DNA from: CAYFXE01 sp964347035
Lineage (GTDB): Bacteria; Acidobacteriota; Aminicenantia; Aminicenantales; Aminicenantaceae
Assembly: GCA_964347035.1 (NCBI GenBank)
Contig: CAYFXE010000016.1
Span: 1-64,000, forward strand
Length of the DNA stretch: 64,000 bases
Reading direction: 5' to 3'
Part shown: one piece after another, positions 27,318-36,339 of the stretch
Layout: each line of letters begins with the position of its first letter
How positions within the stretch are numbered: the first letter of the stretch is position 1
The notes under the pieces: generated by a model
Database searches by the model: none
The model's input: the letters and a program-made list of their open reading frames with translations, nothing else
What the model was told of the DNA's origin: nothing
Position numbers and translations under genes: made by a program

Positions 27318-27349
27318 GGGGTCAGACCTTCATAACTTTCATAATTATT
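27318..27349. repeat. Solo end of the GGGGTCAGACC mobile repeat
   Basis: GGGGTCAGACCTTCATAACT and the following TTCATAATTATT match, nearly base for base, the ends of the 185-bp element at 57977-58161. No opposite end is found downstream, so this looks like a remnant or half element. Confidence 0.7.
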
Positions 27350-27508
27350 AAGGATGAGATGAAGATCAACTTGAATTCAGCCAGTTTTTAGAATGATGAA
27401 GGGTTGAGCATAGCAGGCCATCTTTTTCACCATTAATAATATGATAGGAACGATGTCTTTATGATGGAATCACGATCGGGGAATGACACCAGAGGACATT
27501 CATTTCTT

Positions 27509-27775
27509 TTATTTTTTTTTCGTCGCCTTAATCATCAGATCGTAGAGCTGGATGAGCTTTGGCTTGGATGGCCTGAGGAATAGAGCTATTTCATCATCAG
27601 TATAATGCTGTTGAACGAACTCCTTTACGGGCAATATATTTTTCCAGCAGTCTAAGATATTTCCGCAGGGAAGGGAGGCATACATTGTTCGGCAGTAAGA
27701 AAAGGAAACCTTATGGCCTAGCAAACGACAGTAAAAACGAATATGGTCGTGGATATCGATTTTTTGATCTACCAT
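27509..27775 (-). CDS. Small Cys-containing protein of unknown function
   Basis: 88 residues. HDHIRFYCRLLGHKVSFSYCR and SLPCGNILDCWKN give four Cys and several His that could bind metal or form an FeS site; the tail is Lys-rich. Its start overlaps the TrpB2 stop by 7 nt, so it is co-transcribed with it. No family is named with confidence. Confidence 0.6.
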   Translation of the reverse strand: MVDQKIDIHDHIRFYCRLLGHKVSFSYCRTMYASLPCGNILDCWKNILPVKEFVQQHYTDDEIALFLRPSKPKLIQLYDLMIKATKKK

Positions 27776-29181
27776 TTACCGCTTTTTTTGATTTCGGGCT
27801 TCGGAAGATCCTTTAAAGCATCCTGATATTTTTCTAATTCCTCTTCTGGGAGGGAGTAGTCAATCAGTTTACCACTGAAATAACTTTCATACCCTGAGAG
27901 ATCTAGGAGACCATGGCCACTAAAATTTAACAGAATCACCTTTTCTTTTTCCTCTTCTCTTGCTTTTTCGGCTTCTTCTATCGTACAAGCCAGAGCATGG
28001 CTTGTCTCTGGGGCTGTTATGGCGCCCTCAGTTTGGGCCCACAAGACAGCTGATTCATAACATTTGATCTGATGATATGCCTTCGGCTTTAGTAGACCCT
28101 CTACAATGCCTTGGCTGACAAGGGGAGCCATCCCATGGTAACGGAGACCACCGGCATGAATAGGTGGAGGGACAAAAGTATGTCCGAGCGAATGCATCGG
28201 CATAAGAGGCGTCATCCTGGCAGTATCCCCATGATCATAGGTGAAAGGAGCTCGAGTCATCGTCGGACAGGCTTCGGGCTCGGTCGGGATAATATCAATC
28301 TCGGCGCCGTTAATTTTTTCGTAAACAAAGGGGAAGGCTAATCCAGCAAAATTGCTGCCTCCTCCGGCACACCCGATGACAACATCCGGCATACTCTCGC
28401 CAATCAGCTCGAGCTGCTTTTTCNNNNNNNNNNATTGTTTTTTTGCTTCCAGGCCGATGATGGTCTGATGGAGGAGCACGTGATTCAAAACGCTTCCGAG
28501 GGAGTAACGGGTCTTTCCTGTCTCATCTGTGACCGCAGCCTCGATGGCTTCGCTTATGGCTATCCCGAGACTTCCTGAGGTCTCTGGCATTTTTTCCAGG
28601 ATATCGCGTCCGGCTTTCGTTTCCTGGCTTGGACTTGATACACAGTCTGCTCCCCAGGTCTGCATCATAACTTTGCGGTATGGTTTTTGGTTGAAGCTTA
28701 TTCTCACCATAAAAACCTTACATTCCAGTCCTAAAAGCTTACCGGCAAATGCTAGGGCACTTCCCCATTGACCAGCGCCCGTTTCTGTCGTTAAGCGCTC
28801 GATACCAAACTGCCTGTTATACCATGCCTGGGCAACCGACGTATTCGGCTTATGGCTTCCTGGAGGACTTCCGCTTTCATCTTTGTAGTAGATTCGCGCA
28901 GGTGTTTTTAAATACTCTTCAAGATAGACGGCCCGTCTTAAAGGAGTCGGCCTCCAGCGGTAAAGAATTTCAAGGATTTCTTCTGGAATATCGATCCAGC
29001 GATCTGGGCTGACTTCCTGTTCGATTAGATTCATAGGAAAAACAGGGGCCAACATGTCCGGCGTGATAGGATTTCCGTCAGGGCCAAGTGGAGGCTGTAG
29101 GGGTGAGGGAAGATCTGCGGCGAGATTATACCATTGTCTTGGAATATCTTCTTCTTTGAGAAGAATCTTTTTTGTGGTCAT
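27769..29181 (-). CDS. trpB: TrpB2-type tryptophan synthase beta homologue (gap inside)
   Basis: 470 residues, PLP fold type II. The lysine motif GSPPGSHKPNTSVAQAWYN, GAGQWGSALAFAG and the phosphate loop CAGGGSNFAG are present. The long N-terminal region (VFPMNLIEQEVSPDRWIDIPEEI) is typical of the TrpB2 subgroup, which condenses indole and serine without TrpA. Ten N at 28424-28433 follow EAKKQ and precede KKQLELIGE; related proteins have a single KKQ, so the contig ends may overlap. It has a GGGAGGAAG site. No trpA is nearby, so a salvage role is possible. Confidence 0.88.
   Translation of the reverse strand: MTTKKILLKEEDIPRQWYNLAADLPSPLQPPLGPDGNPITPDMLAPVFPMNLIEQEVSPDRWIDIPEEILEILYRWRPTPLRRAVYLEEYLKTPARIYYKDESGSPPGSHKPNTSVAQAWYNRQFGIERLTTETGAGQWGSALAFAGKLLGLECKVFMVRISFNQKPYRKVMMQTWGADCVSSPSQETKAGRDILEKMPETSGSLGIAISEAIEAAVTDETGKTRYSLGSVLNHVLLHQTIIGLEAKKQXXXXKKQLELIGESMPDVVIGCAGGGSNFAGLAFPFVYEKINGAEIDIIPTEPEACPTMTRAPFTYDHGDTARMTPLMPMHSLGHTFVPPPIHAGGLRYHGMAPLVSQGIVEGLLKPKAYHQIKCYESAVLWAQTEGAITAPETSHALACTIEEAEKAREEEKEKVILLNFSGHGLLDLSGYESYFSGKLIDYSLPEEELEKYQDALKDLPKPEIKKSGKW
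28424..28433. other. Assembly gap (10 N) in trpB2
   Basis: Ten N between two similar KKQ-coding flanks, which suggests misjoined, overlapping contig ends. Confidence 0.9.
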
Positions 29182-29570
29182 TATACTTCCTCCCTTTAAT
29201 AGGATTAAATATAGAAGAGGCCCTTTATACGGTCTATTTAGATTTATATATATAAAGAAAGAGAATTATGGATGATGAGGTTATGAGGGATTATGTTAGC
29301 CAAGAAATTGAGTTTTGATCGACAGTCTCCTGTCTTTGATGAGCCTCTGCTTAAATTTCTGAAAAACATGAGCGTCTTAAAGTTTACAAAATCGTTTGCA
29401 CATTATAAAATTGCTTTTCTTAAAAAGTCAATATTTTTGCGAAGCCGTTAGGCTGTTTAATTTAAGGAAGTTCTGTTTGTATTTTCTGGGAAAGAATTGT
29501 AATCTTCATTCTGTATTACTGAGAAATCAATTCATAATTCCGTGAGAAGTAAAAAATAAGGAGGGGTATT
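29182..29570. other. AT-rich divergent intergenic region
   Basis: About 390 nt between divergent trpB2 and the HAD-ECH gene; promoters for both must lie here. I see a short hairpin GACAG-TCTC-CTGTC near 29311-29324 and a strong ribosome site AAGGAGGGG before 29571, but no convincing -35/-10 pair and no gene. Confidence 0.4.
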
Positions 29571-31592
29571 ATGGCTTGGGAAGTATTCGGAAAAAAAATC
29601 AATAAAGTTGGTGTGGTTGGTTCCGGGAATATCGGTCCTGATATCGCCCTCTACTTCAGCAAGGTACTCCATCGCTATAACGTTCCGGTTGTTGTTGTCG
29701 ATATAGCGGAGAAAGCGCTCAAGTCTGGAGAAGTCCGTGTCAAGGGAAAAATAGGCAGGGGTGTCAAGACGAAAGCCTTCAAAGAAGATGAGGCCGAATC
29801 GATGTTGACCAACATCTCGTGGACAACGGATTATTCCGAGCTCGGTGGAGCGGACCTGGTGATTGAAGCGGCGACAGAGGATGTCGGAATAAAACGAAAA
29901 ATATTCGCCGAACTGGAAAAAGTCTGTTCCGAGACAGCAATCCTGGCCTCGAACTCATCCCACATGGAACCAGAGTACATCTTCGAAGAGGCTCAGATAA
30001 AAAGCAGATGTTTGGTAATCCATTACTTCTTCCCGGCCGAGCGAAGCATCATCGTTGAGATTGTTCCTGGTCAGGAAACGTCTGCAGAAGTCACAGATTT
30101 TCTGATGAAATTCTACGAACAGATCGGAAAGGCGCCTATTAAAGTCAGAAGCCGGTATGGGTATGCCATAGACCCGATATTCGAAGGGCTCTTCCTGGCT
30201 GCAGCCTTGATGGTTGAAAAACAGATGGCCTCGATCAAGGAAATGGATGCCATGGTCCAGAGGGCTCTGGGGATGGGCGTGGGGCCGTTCACGGCCATGA
30301 ATCTGACAGGCGGGAACCCGATCACTCAGCATGGTGTGACCCAAATGCATGAGAAGATCATGCCCTGGTTTCATTCTCCCGATATTCTCGAGAGACAGAT
30401 TGCCTCAGGAAAGTGGTGGGAAACACCAGGAAGAGGTGAGGAAGTGAGTTATAGGGAGAGCACCTTCGAAAGGATTTCCAATCTGATAAAAGGAGCTTAT
30501 TTCGGGCTTGTGTGCGAAATCCTCGATTCAGGCATATCCAATGTTGCCGACTTGGAAATGGCTGTCGAGAATGCCTTGGTGATGAAACCTCCCTTCCAGA
30601 TGATGAACAAAATGGGTTTGAAAAGAGCCCTAGAACTTGTCGAAGCCTATGCTAGGGAATGGCCAGATTTCGCGATCCCTCAGGTTCTTAAAGACCAGGC
30701 TGCCTCAGGAAAGCCTTGGAATATTCCTATGGCCTTCCGAGAGGATGTGGATGATGTGGCTGTCGTATCCATACGAAGGCCGAATAAGCTGAATGCCCTG
30801 AATGCAACGATTATCGGGCAGCTCCACAGGATTTTCTCCGAGATTAAAGAAGATGATCAAATCAAGGGAGCGGTGTTGACTGGTTTTGGCATCAAGGCTT
30901 TTGTTTCAGGAGCTGATATCTACGAGATCCTCCGCTTGAAAACACCTGAGGAAGCGGAAGCCCTTGCGCTCAGGGGACAAGAAACCTTAAACCTGATCGA
31001 GAATCTGGGAAAACCGGTGGTATGCGCTTTGAACGGCCTGGCCTTCGGTGGAGGAAACGAGATGGCTATGGCCTGCACGGCCAGGATTGCCAAGAAGGGA
31101 TTGGCGATGTTAGCCGGCCAGCCCGAGCCCAAATTGGGCATTATCCCCGGTTTCGGTGGAAGCCAGAGACTTCCTCGCCTGATTGGTCTGGCGAATGCCT
31201 GGCCGATTCTTCGAACTGGAAACCCCTTGTCATCGGAAGAGGCCTTGAAGATTGGCTTGATCCAAGAGGAGGCGGAGGGCGATATCAGAGCTGAGGCCGT
31301 GGCCTTTGTCAAGAAGCTCGTTTCAGGAGAAGTCAGTGTTCCTGCCATCCAGAAAGAGCCGATGGAGATCCCAGAATCTTTTCCAGATGTGGATATCGGC
31401 CACCTCTCTCGTAAGACAGATGAGATCCTTCAGGAGGCCGTCCTCGGAGGAGCAAAAATGACTCTCGAAGAAGGTCTTAAATACGAAGCCAAATTATTAG
31501 GAAAATGTCTGATCACCAAAGACATGCGGATCGGGATGGAGAATTTTCTTAAACACGGCCCGAAGAAGAATGCCGAATTCTCTCATGCCTAA
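29571..31592 (+). CDS. 3-hydroxyacyl-CoA dehydrogenase/enoyl-CoA hydratase fusion, HAD first
   Basis: 673 residues. Residues 1 to about 385 form the NAD-dependent dehydrogenase: VGSGNIGPDIALYF, catalytic SNSSHMEP and HYFFPAERSIIVEIVPG. Residues ~390-673 form a crotonase: FVSGADI (oxyanion hole), GLAFGGGNEMAMA and PEPKLGIIPGFGGSQRLPR with both catalytic Glu. The order is reversed compared with FadB (ECH first). It should hydrate enoyl-CoA and oxidise the 3-hydroxyacyl-CoA. It is followed 30 nt later by a thiolase-like gene, completing beta-oxidation chemistry. Confidence 0.93.
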   Translation: MAWEVFGKKINKVGVVGSGNIGPDIALYFSKVLHRYNVPVVVVDIAEKALKSGEVRVKGKIGRGVKTKAFKEDEAESMLTNISWTTDYSELGGADLVIEAATEDVGIKRKIFAELEKVCSETAILASNSSHMEPEYIFEEAQIKSRCLVIHYFFPAERSIIVEIVPGQETSAEVTDFLMKFYEQIGKAPIKVRSRYGYAIDPIFEGLFLAAALMVEKQMASIKEMDAMVQRALGMGVGPFTAMNLTGGNPITQHGVTQMHEKIMPWFHSPDILERQIASGKWWETPGRGEEVSYRESTFERISNLIKGAYFGLVCEILDSGISNVADLEMAVENALVMKPPFQMMNKMGLKRALELVEAYAREWPDFAIPQVLKDQAASGKPWNIPMAFREDVDDVAVVSIRRPNKLNALNATIIGQLHRIFSEIKEDDQIKGAVLTGFGIKAFVSGADIYEILRLKTPEEAEALALRGQETLNLIENLGKPVVCALNGLAFGGGNEMAMACTARIAKKGLAMLAGQPEPKLGIIPGFGGSQRLPRLIGLANAWPILRTGNPLSSEEALKIGLIQEEAEGDIRAEAVAFVKKLVSGEVSVPAIQKEPMEIPESFPDVDIGHLSRKTDEILQEAVLGGAKMTLEEGLKYEAKLLGKCLITKDMRIGMENFLKHGPKKNAEFSHA

Positions 31593-31622
31593 CCATGTCT
31601 GTACGGAAGATTGGAGGTAATG

Positions 31623-32831
31623 ATGTCTTTTGAAAAAGCATTTATTCCGTATGATGGATACTGGAGCACGCCGTTTTGTCGGTGGCAGGGCAGCTTTGCC
31701 CATCTCCATTCGATGATATTCGCGGCCGAGATCTGTAAGGGAGCCCTTCCGGCGAGGAGAATGACGCCTGATATGTTCGATGGATTAGTTTTAGGCTTGA
31801 CCATACCCCAGAAAAACTGCTTCTACGGAGCTCCCTGGATGGCAGGAATGATCGGTGCTAAAGGCGTCACAGGGCCCACGATTGGCCAGGCTTGTGCCAC
31901 GTCTGCCAAGTGTGTGGCCCATGCGTCCGAAGGGATAGAATTGGGAAACACCGAGACTGTTCTGGTGGTCACCTGTGACCGCACGAGCAACGGACCTCAT
32001 ATCTATTATCCAAACCCGTTGGGGGTCGGAGGAACTGGGGAGAAAGAAGACTGGGTTTGGGATAATTTTGGTTATGATCCATATGCCAAGAACGCGATGA
32101 TCGAGTCAGCAGAAAACGTGGCGGCCGATGCTGGGATCACCAAGGAAGAACAGGACGAGGTGGCTTTCCTCAGATATGCCCAGTATCAGGACGCTCTCAA
32201 GGACAACAGTGCCTTCCTCCACCGCTTCATGGTCGTGCCGATCGATATCAAAGATCCTTCTGGTCGCAAAGTCACGGCCACAGTGACCGGTGATGAAGGT
32301 GTTTTTCCGACGACGGCCGATGGATTGGCTAGATTGAGATCTGTAACCGAAGGAGGGACAGTGACCTTCGGGACTCAAACTTATCCTGCTGATGGGAATG
32401 CCAGCCTAGTCGTCACAACAAAAGAAAAGGCACGAGAGCTCAGCCGCGATCCGAACGTAGAAATTCAGATTCTATCTTACGCCGAGGCAAGGGCCAAAAG
32501 AGGTTTTATGGCTATGTCCATCGTCCCCGCAGCCCGAAAAGCCCTGTCCATTGTCGGGATAGGAATAGAGGATGTTAAAGCCATAAAGACCCATACGCCT
32601 TTTGCTGTGAACGATGTCTATTTCTGTAAGGAAATGGGGATTAAATTCGAAGACATGAACAACTTTGGCTGTTCACTTGTCTGGGGTCACCCTCAGGGAC
32701 CCACAGGGGTCAGGCTGATCATAGAGTTAATCGAAGAGCTGGTTATCAAAGGCGGTGGCTATGGTCTCTTCGACGGATGTGCTGCTGGCGACACAGCTGC
32801 CGCCATCGTCCTAAAAGTCGATATCAAATAG
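31623..32831 (+). CDS. Divergent thiolase-family protein
   Basis: About 402 residues from ATG 31623 (GGAGG five bases upstream; ATG 31620 also possible). The nucleophile lies in GQACATSAKC, the catalytic His in VWGHPQGPTGVR and the second Cys in FDGCAAGDTAA. The usual NEAFA motif is replaced by HTPFAVND, as in SCP2-like subfamilies. It probably cleaves a 3-oxoacyl-CoA made by the preceding fusion enzyme, perhaps with a non-fatty-acid side chain. Confidence 0.88.
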   Translation: MSFEKAFIPYDGYWSTPFCRWQGSFAHLHSMIFAAEICKGALPARRMTPDMFDGLVLGLTIPQKNCFYGAPWMAGMIGAKGVTGPTIGQACATSAKCVAHASEGIELGNTETVLVVTCDRTSNGPHIYYPNPLGVGGTGEKEDWVWDNFGYDPYAKNAMIESAENVAADAGITKEEQDEVAFLRYAQYQDALKDNSAFLHRFMVVPIDIKDPSGRKVTATVTGDEGVFPTTADGLARLRSVTEGGTVTFGTQTYPADGNASLVVTTKEKARELSRDPNVEIQILSYAEARAKRGFMAMSIVPAARKALSIVGIGIEDVKAIKTHTPFAVNDVYFCKEMGIKFEDMNNFGCSLVWGHPQGPTGVRLIIELIEELVIKGGGYGLFDGCAAGDTAAAIVLKVDIK

Positions 32832-32858
32832 ATAAAAGGGGACAGCAGGCGGTTCCTT

Positions 32859-33371
32859 TTGTTCATATGTACCAGGTTTGGCTTTTGTGGCCCGAGGCCT
32901 GAATTTTCGGATCAGTTTGTTTTTCTTTATTATTCAGACCTGGATAATGCGGCTCACTTTTATGAATCCATCATGGGATTTAAGGAAATCGAACAAACAT
33001 TATCCTTGAACTGGGTAGCCATCTATCAAGCAACGGCTCATTCTTATGTCGGTATCGTTGAAGAAGGCAAAGGATTCTTGTAATCATCTCAAGATAAACC
33101 TGTGATGTTGAGCTGGGTGACTGACGGTGTGGATGGATGGTACCAGTATTTACAGGAAAAAAGCGTTGATATAATCCAGCCTCCTGAAGATAACCAAGAG
33201 GCTGGGATTCGTGGGATGATTTTTAAAGACCAAGGAGGTTACACGCTGGAATTATGCCAATGGACTGATAAATCCAATAGGCACGTTTCCGTCTACTCAA
33301 TCCAGAGGTCCCTTTCCAGATCTTTCCAGAACTCCATCTTCATACCGCTATGGATGAAGACATCCATGTAG
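32859..33371 (+). pseudogene. VOC (glyoxalase/dioxygenase fold) pseudogene with in-frame stop
   Basis: One reading frame shows a VOC domain in two parts: FVFLYYSDLDNAAHFYESIMGF up to VGIVEEGKGFL, then a TAA at 33081-33083, then SSQDKPVMLSWVTDGVDGWYQYL and GMIFKDQGGYTLELCQW. One base change (for example AAA to TAA) would heal it. There is no good start codon (TTG 32859 only) and the 3' end runs into the opposite-strand gene, so both ends are degraded. It follows the thiolase by 27 nt. Confidence 0.75.
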
Positions 33372-33649
33372 TAGGGATCATTCTTCTTGTATTCCTCATA
33401 AGGACCCTCGTAATCTTTTCTTCGCTTTTTGTAGGCTTCAAAATCGGCAAGGCTTTCGTACTCCCAGATCACAAAATGACGGCCTGACTCTTCCCCGGCA
33501 ACAGTTTTAACAAAATAGCGAACGCTTTTCCATTCTCTGAAAAGCTCCCGGTGGTCGTTTACCCATTTTAACCAACGCCGCATAGCCTTGTTATGTTCTT
33601 CTTCTTTTCCCTGAGCGATGTGCCAGCTTTCTACCTCGAACACAGCCAT
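33293..33649 (-). CDS. NIPSNAP-like dimeric alpha/beta-barrel protein
   Basis: About 118 residues from ATG 33649, which has GGAGGT seven bases upstream. MAVFEVESWHIAQGKEEEHNKAMRRWLKW and RHFVIWEYESLADFEAYKKR resemble ferredoxin-like NIPSNAP/ABM domains. Such folds often bind small aromatic or hydrophobic ligands. The reading frame of the small Tat protein upstream ends at 33652, next to this start, so the two are co-translated. Confidence 0.6.
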   Translation of the reverse strand: MAVFEVESWHIAQGKEEEHNKAMRRWLKWVNDHRELFREWKSVRYFVKTVAGEESGRHFVIWEYESLADFEAYKKRRKDYEGPYEEYKKNDPYYMDVFIHSGMKMEFWKDLERDLWIE

Positions 33650-33651
33650 GA

Positions 33652-33873
33652 TCAAACCTCCACCTCTCCAAACTCCCCTCCGTATTTGTGACCAACTTCT
33701 CTCAGCTTATTGATAGAATCAGTCGAGACATCATTCGGGGATTTTCTTCGAACTTCAGAAAAGTTATCTGAAGTCAAATCGAATTTTAATAACGGAAGGA
33801 AAGCAATTATTCCACCGGTCAGACCTGCTGTTAGGAATTCTCTCCTCATCACATGTTTGTGGTGAATTTTCAA
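33652..33873 (-). CDS. Small twin-arginine-signal protein
   Basis: 73 residues from TTG 33873, backed by GAGGAGG six bases upstream. MRREFLTAGLTGGIIAFLPLL is a Tat signal; only about 45 residues would remain after cleavage (SEVRRKSPNDVSTDSINKLREVGHKYGGEFGEVEV). It could be a stub of a periplasmic subunit or an uncharacterised small exported protein. It lies between the Mo-hydroxylase trio and the NIPSNAP gene. Confidence 0.55.
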   Translation of the reverse strand: MKIHHKHVMRREFLTAGLTGGIIAFLPLLKFDLTSDNFSEVRRKSPNDVSTDSINKLREVGHKYGGEFGEVEV

Positions 33874-33921
33874 GGTAATCCTCCTCTAGAATAGATTTAT
33901 GTATAGAGGGTTGCTTTTTGC

Positions 33922-36339
33922 TTATTTATGATTTTCAGGTTTTAAACCTGAAGATTGCTTTGGGTTCTTCAATGCAGTCAGGATTTTTTCTGGAGTAATG
34001 GGCAGATCACGAATCCTGACGCCGATAGCATCGTAGATTGCGTTGGCTATGGCTGGTGCTGTGGGAACAAGACCAGGTTCGGCCACGCCTTTGGCTCCGA
34101 AGGGGCCGAAGCCATCGTTTGTCTCGATGAACTCAAGGTCGATCGGGAATTGCATCTCGTGGACTCTCGGAATTTTGTAATCCCGGAAATTCGGGTTCAT
34201 GATGCGTCCCTCCTGAGATTCCAATTTTTCATACAGGGCATAGCCCACTCCCTGGGCAAGGGCTCCGTAAATCTGGCCTTTTAGAGTCTGGGGGTTCAGG
34301 ATTTTGCCGACATCGTGGGCGGCAACCATACGGATTATTTTGACTTCACCGGTTTCGATATCGACCTCGACTTCCGCACCCTGGGCACCGAAGGCATATG
34401 TGGAAGATATGTTGCCGTACCCTTTCTCGAAATCCGGGAGTTCGTTAGGCGGGTCGTAGAAGACTTCGGTAGTCAGCATCTGGCCTTGATTTCGAAAATG
34501 GATGGCCCGGAGGAACCGGCCCAAATCCAGACGAAGCCAAGGCTCTTGAGGGCCGTCCTTGATGAAGATAAATCCGTCTTGAAGATCAAAACGGTCGCGC
34601 TTGGCTGCCTTCTCAAAATTAAAATCAGGAGGAGTGTATTCCGGATTTTTCTCTTTGAATTTTTTGAGGTTTTTTTCTACCTCCTTCGAGAACAATTCCT
34701 CGGCCAGCTCGAAAATTTGATGGCGTAGCTTGTTGGCCGCAAGGATGGCGGCGTTGCAAGCCATAAAGGCGCTGCGGCTGGCGTGGGTGCCCACATCCCA
34801 AGGACAGGTGCCCGTATCCAAGGGATTGATGACGACTTTCTCCGGGCGGACCCCCAAAGCTTCGGCGATGGCTAATGTCAGGACTGAATACAATCCCTGT
34901 CCCATTTCTACACCACCGTGGTAGACATTGATGTTACCGTAATCATCCAGCTTTAGAATCAGACCGCTGCCGTCTGATCGATAGATTCGCCCGCCCCCAC
35001 CCACATGGATGAGAGAAGCCATGCCCACACCGTGGCGGTTACCCTTTTTGGATTTCCTCTTCCAATCCAATTTATCGGCCACGGTATCCAAGCATTCCTT
35101 AAGACCACAGGTGCTGATTTTTAGTCCCATAGGTGTTGTCTCGTCCGGCTCGTTCCTGTTCAGTATCCGGAATTCATAGGGATCAAATCCTGCCTCATGG
35201 GCCAGCTCATCCAGATTGCTCTCTAGAGCCCAGGTGTGTTCAGGATTGCCGTAGCCACGCATGGCTTGGCAGAAGGTGTTATTGGTATAGACCAGCTTGG
35301 CATCAAAGTAAATATGGGGAACTCGATAGAGCGAGGTGGCCGGCATCATCATCACCGAAGGATAGGTGGCTCCCCAGGATGTGTAGGCACCGTTGTCCTG
35401 AAGGACTTCCACCTCGCGGAAGGTCAGTTTCCCGTCTTGATCACAGCCCTGGATAATTTTTGTTTCAGACGATTGTCTAGGGGAGAGATAGGCAAATTCC
35501 TCATCCCGCGAGTAGACAATCTTCACCGGGCGCCCGGTCTGGTAGGCCAGCAGGATGGCGATGTATTCATAAGCGTGTGTGTCGAGGCCGGTCCCGAAGC
35601 CTCCTCCTATGGTGGGGACGATGACTCGCGTATTCTTGCCAGGAAGCCCGATATCGGCGAGAGCACGGTTGAAATCCCGCTGGGCGAGAAACGGAATCTG
35701 TGTCTTTGCCCATATGGTGAGGTTGGAGTTGAGATCGAACTCGGCAATGCAGCCAGCGGTTCCCATGCAGCATTGCTGCACCAGCGGAGTGGAGTATTCG
35801 CCTTCAACCATATATTTGGTTCGCCTCTTTCCTTCTTCCAAATTGCCTGACTCATGATGGAATTTGAACGGCAGGAAATTGTCGGTTCGTGGACGGCCCC
35901 GGGCATCGACTTCATGGATGAGAGGAGCTCCTTTTTCTGTAGCCTCACTCGGTGAAAAGAGTGCTGGTAACGGTTCATACTCCATTTCGATGAGTTCCAC
36001 AGCTTCTTCGGCGATATCCGCGTCGATGGCGGCCACGGCCGCGACCTCGTCGCGGTACTGTCGGACCTTGTCTTTTTTTAGGGCAGTGTTGTCACGAAGG
36101 AAACCGAAACGGATTTGAGGTGTGTTCTCAGCAGTGAGAACGGCCCTCACCCCGGTCAGCTTGGCCGCCTTGGAGACGTCGATGTTCTTAATTCGGGCAT
36201 GGGGATGATCGCTGTGCTTGATTTTTCCGTAGAGCATTCCTGGGCGGTGCAGATCGTGAATATATGGAGCCTGACCTGCTGCCTTATCAGGGCCCTCTGG
36301 ACGAGGGGCTTCCTTGCCGATATAACGGAGGTTCTTCAT
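33922..36339 (-). CDS. Molybdenum hydroxylase large subunit (xanthine dehydrogenase/CO dehydrogenase family)
   Basis: About 805 residues from ATG 36339, overlapping the FeS subunit stop by 4 nt. It has the hammerhead domain near TGVRAVLTAENTP, the molybdopterin motifs IGGGFGTGLDTHAYEY and QAMRGYGNPEHTWALE, GGVEMGQGLYSVL, and KGVAEPGLVPTAPAIANAI with the catalytic Glu. It binds Mo-MCD and hydroxylates a heteroaromatic or aldehyde substrate that cannot be named. The FAD subunit lacks the extra 4Fe-4S loop of 4-hydroxybenzoyl-CoA reductase. Confidence 0.92.
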   Translation of the reverse strand: MKNLRYIGKEAPRPEGPDKAAGQAPYIHDLHRPGMLYGKIKHSDHPHARIKNIDVSKAAKLTGVRAVLTAENTPQIRFGFLRDNTALKKDKVRQYRDEVAAVAAIDADIAEEAVELIEMEYEPLPALFSPSEATEKGAPLIHEVDARGRPRTDNFLPFKFHHESGNLEEGKRRTKYMVEGEYSTPLVQQCCMGTAGCIAEFDLNSNLTIWAKTQIPFLAQRDFNRALADIGLPGKNTRVIVPTIGGGFGTGLDTHAYEYIAILLAYQTGRPVKIVYSRDEEFAYLSPRQSSETKIIQGCDQDGKLTFREVEVLQDNGAYTSWGATYPSVMMMPATSLYRVPHIYFDAKLVYTNNTFCQAMRGYGNPEHTWALESNLDELAHEAGFDPYEFRILNRNEPDETTPMGLKISTCGLKECLDTVADKLDWKRKSKKGNRHGVGMASLIHVGGGGRIYRSDGSGLILKLDDYGNINVYHGGVEMGQGLYSVLTLAIAEALGVRPEKVVINPLDTGTCPWDVGTHASRSAFMACNAAILAANKLRHQIFELAEELFSKEVEKNLKKFKEKNPEYTPPDFNFEKAAKRDRFDLQDGFIFIKDGPQEPWLRLDLGRFLRAIHFRNQGQMLTTEVFYDPPNELPDFEKGYGNISSTYAFGAQGAEVEVDIETGEVKIIRMVAAHDVGKILNPQTLKGQIYGALAQGVGYALYEKLESQEGRIMNPNFRDYKIPRVHEMQFPIDLEFIETNDGFGPFGAKGVAEPGLVPTAPAIANAIYDAIGVRIRDLPITPEKILTALKNPKQSSGLKPENHK

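Noticed and set aside
27769..29181. An internal duplication (KKQ...KKQ) in TrpB2
   Set aside because: The repeat flanks a 10-N gap, so contig-end overlap is the likelier cause.
32859..33371. Stop-codon readthrough or recoding at 33081-33083
   Set aside because: TAA is rarely recoded, there is no recoding hairpin, and the gene also lacks a proper start and end; a pseudogene is simpler.
35236..35850. A 204-codon plus-strand open frame inside the Mo-hydroxylase large subunit
   Set aside because: Shadow of the opposite-strand gene; composition not protein-like.
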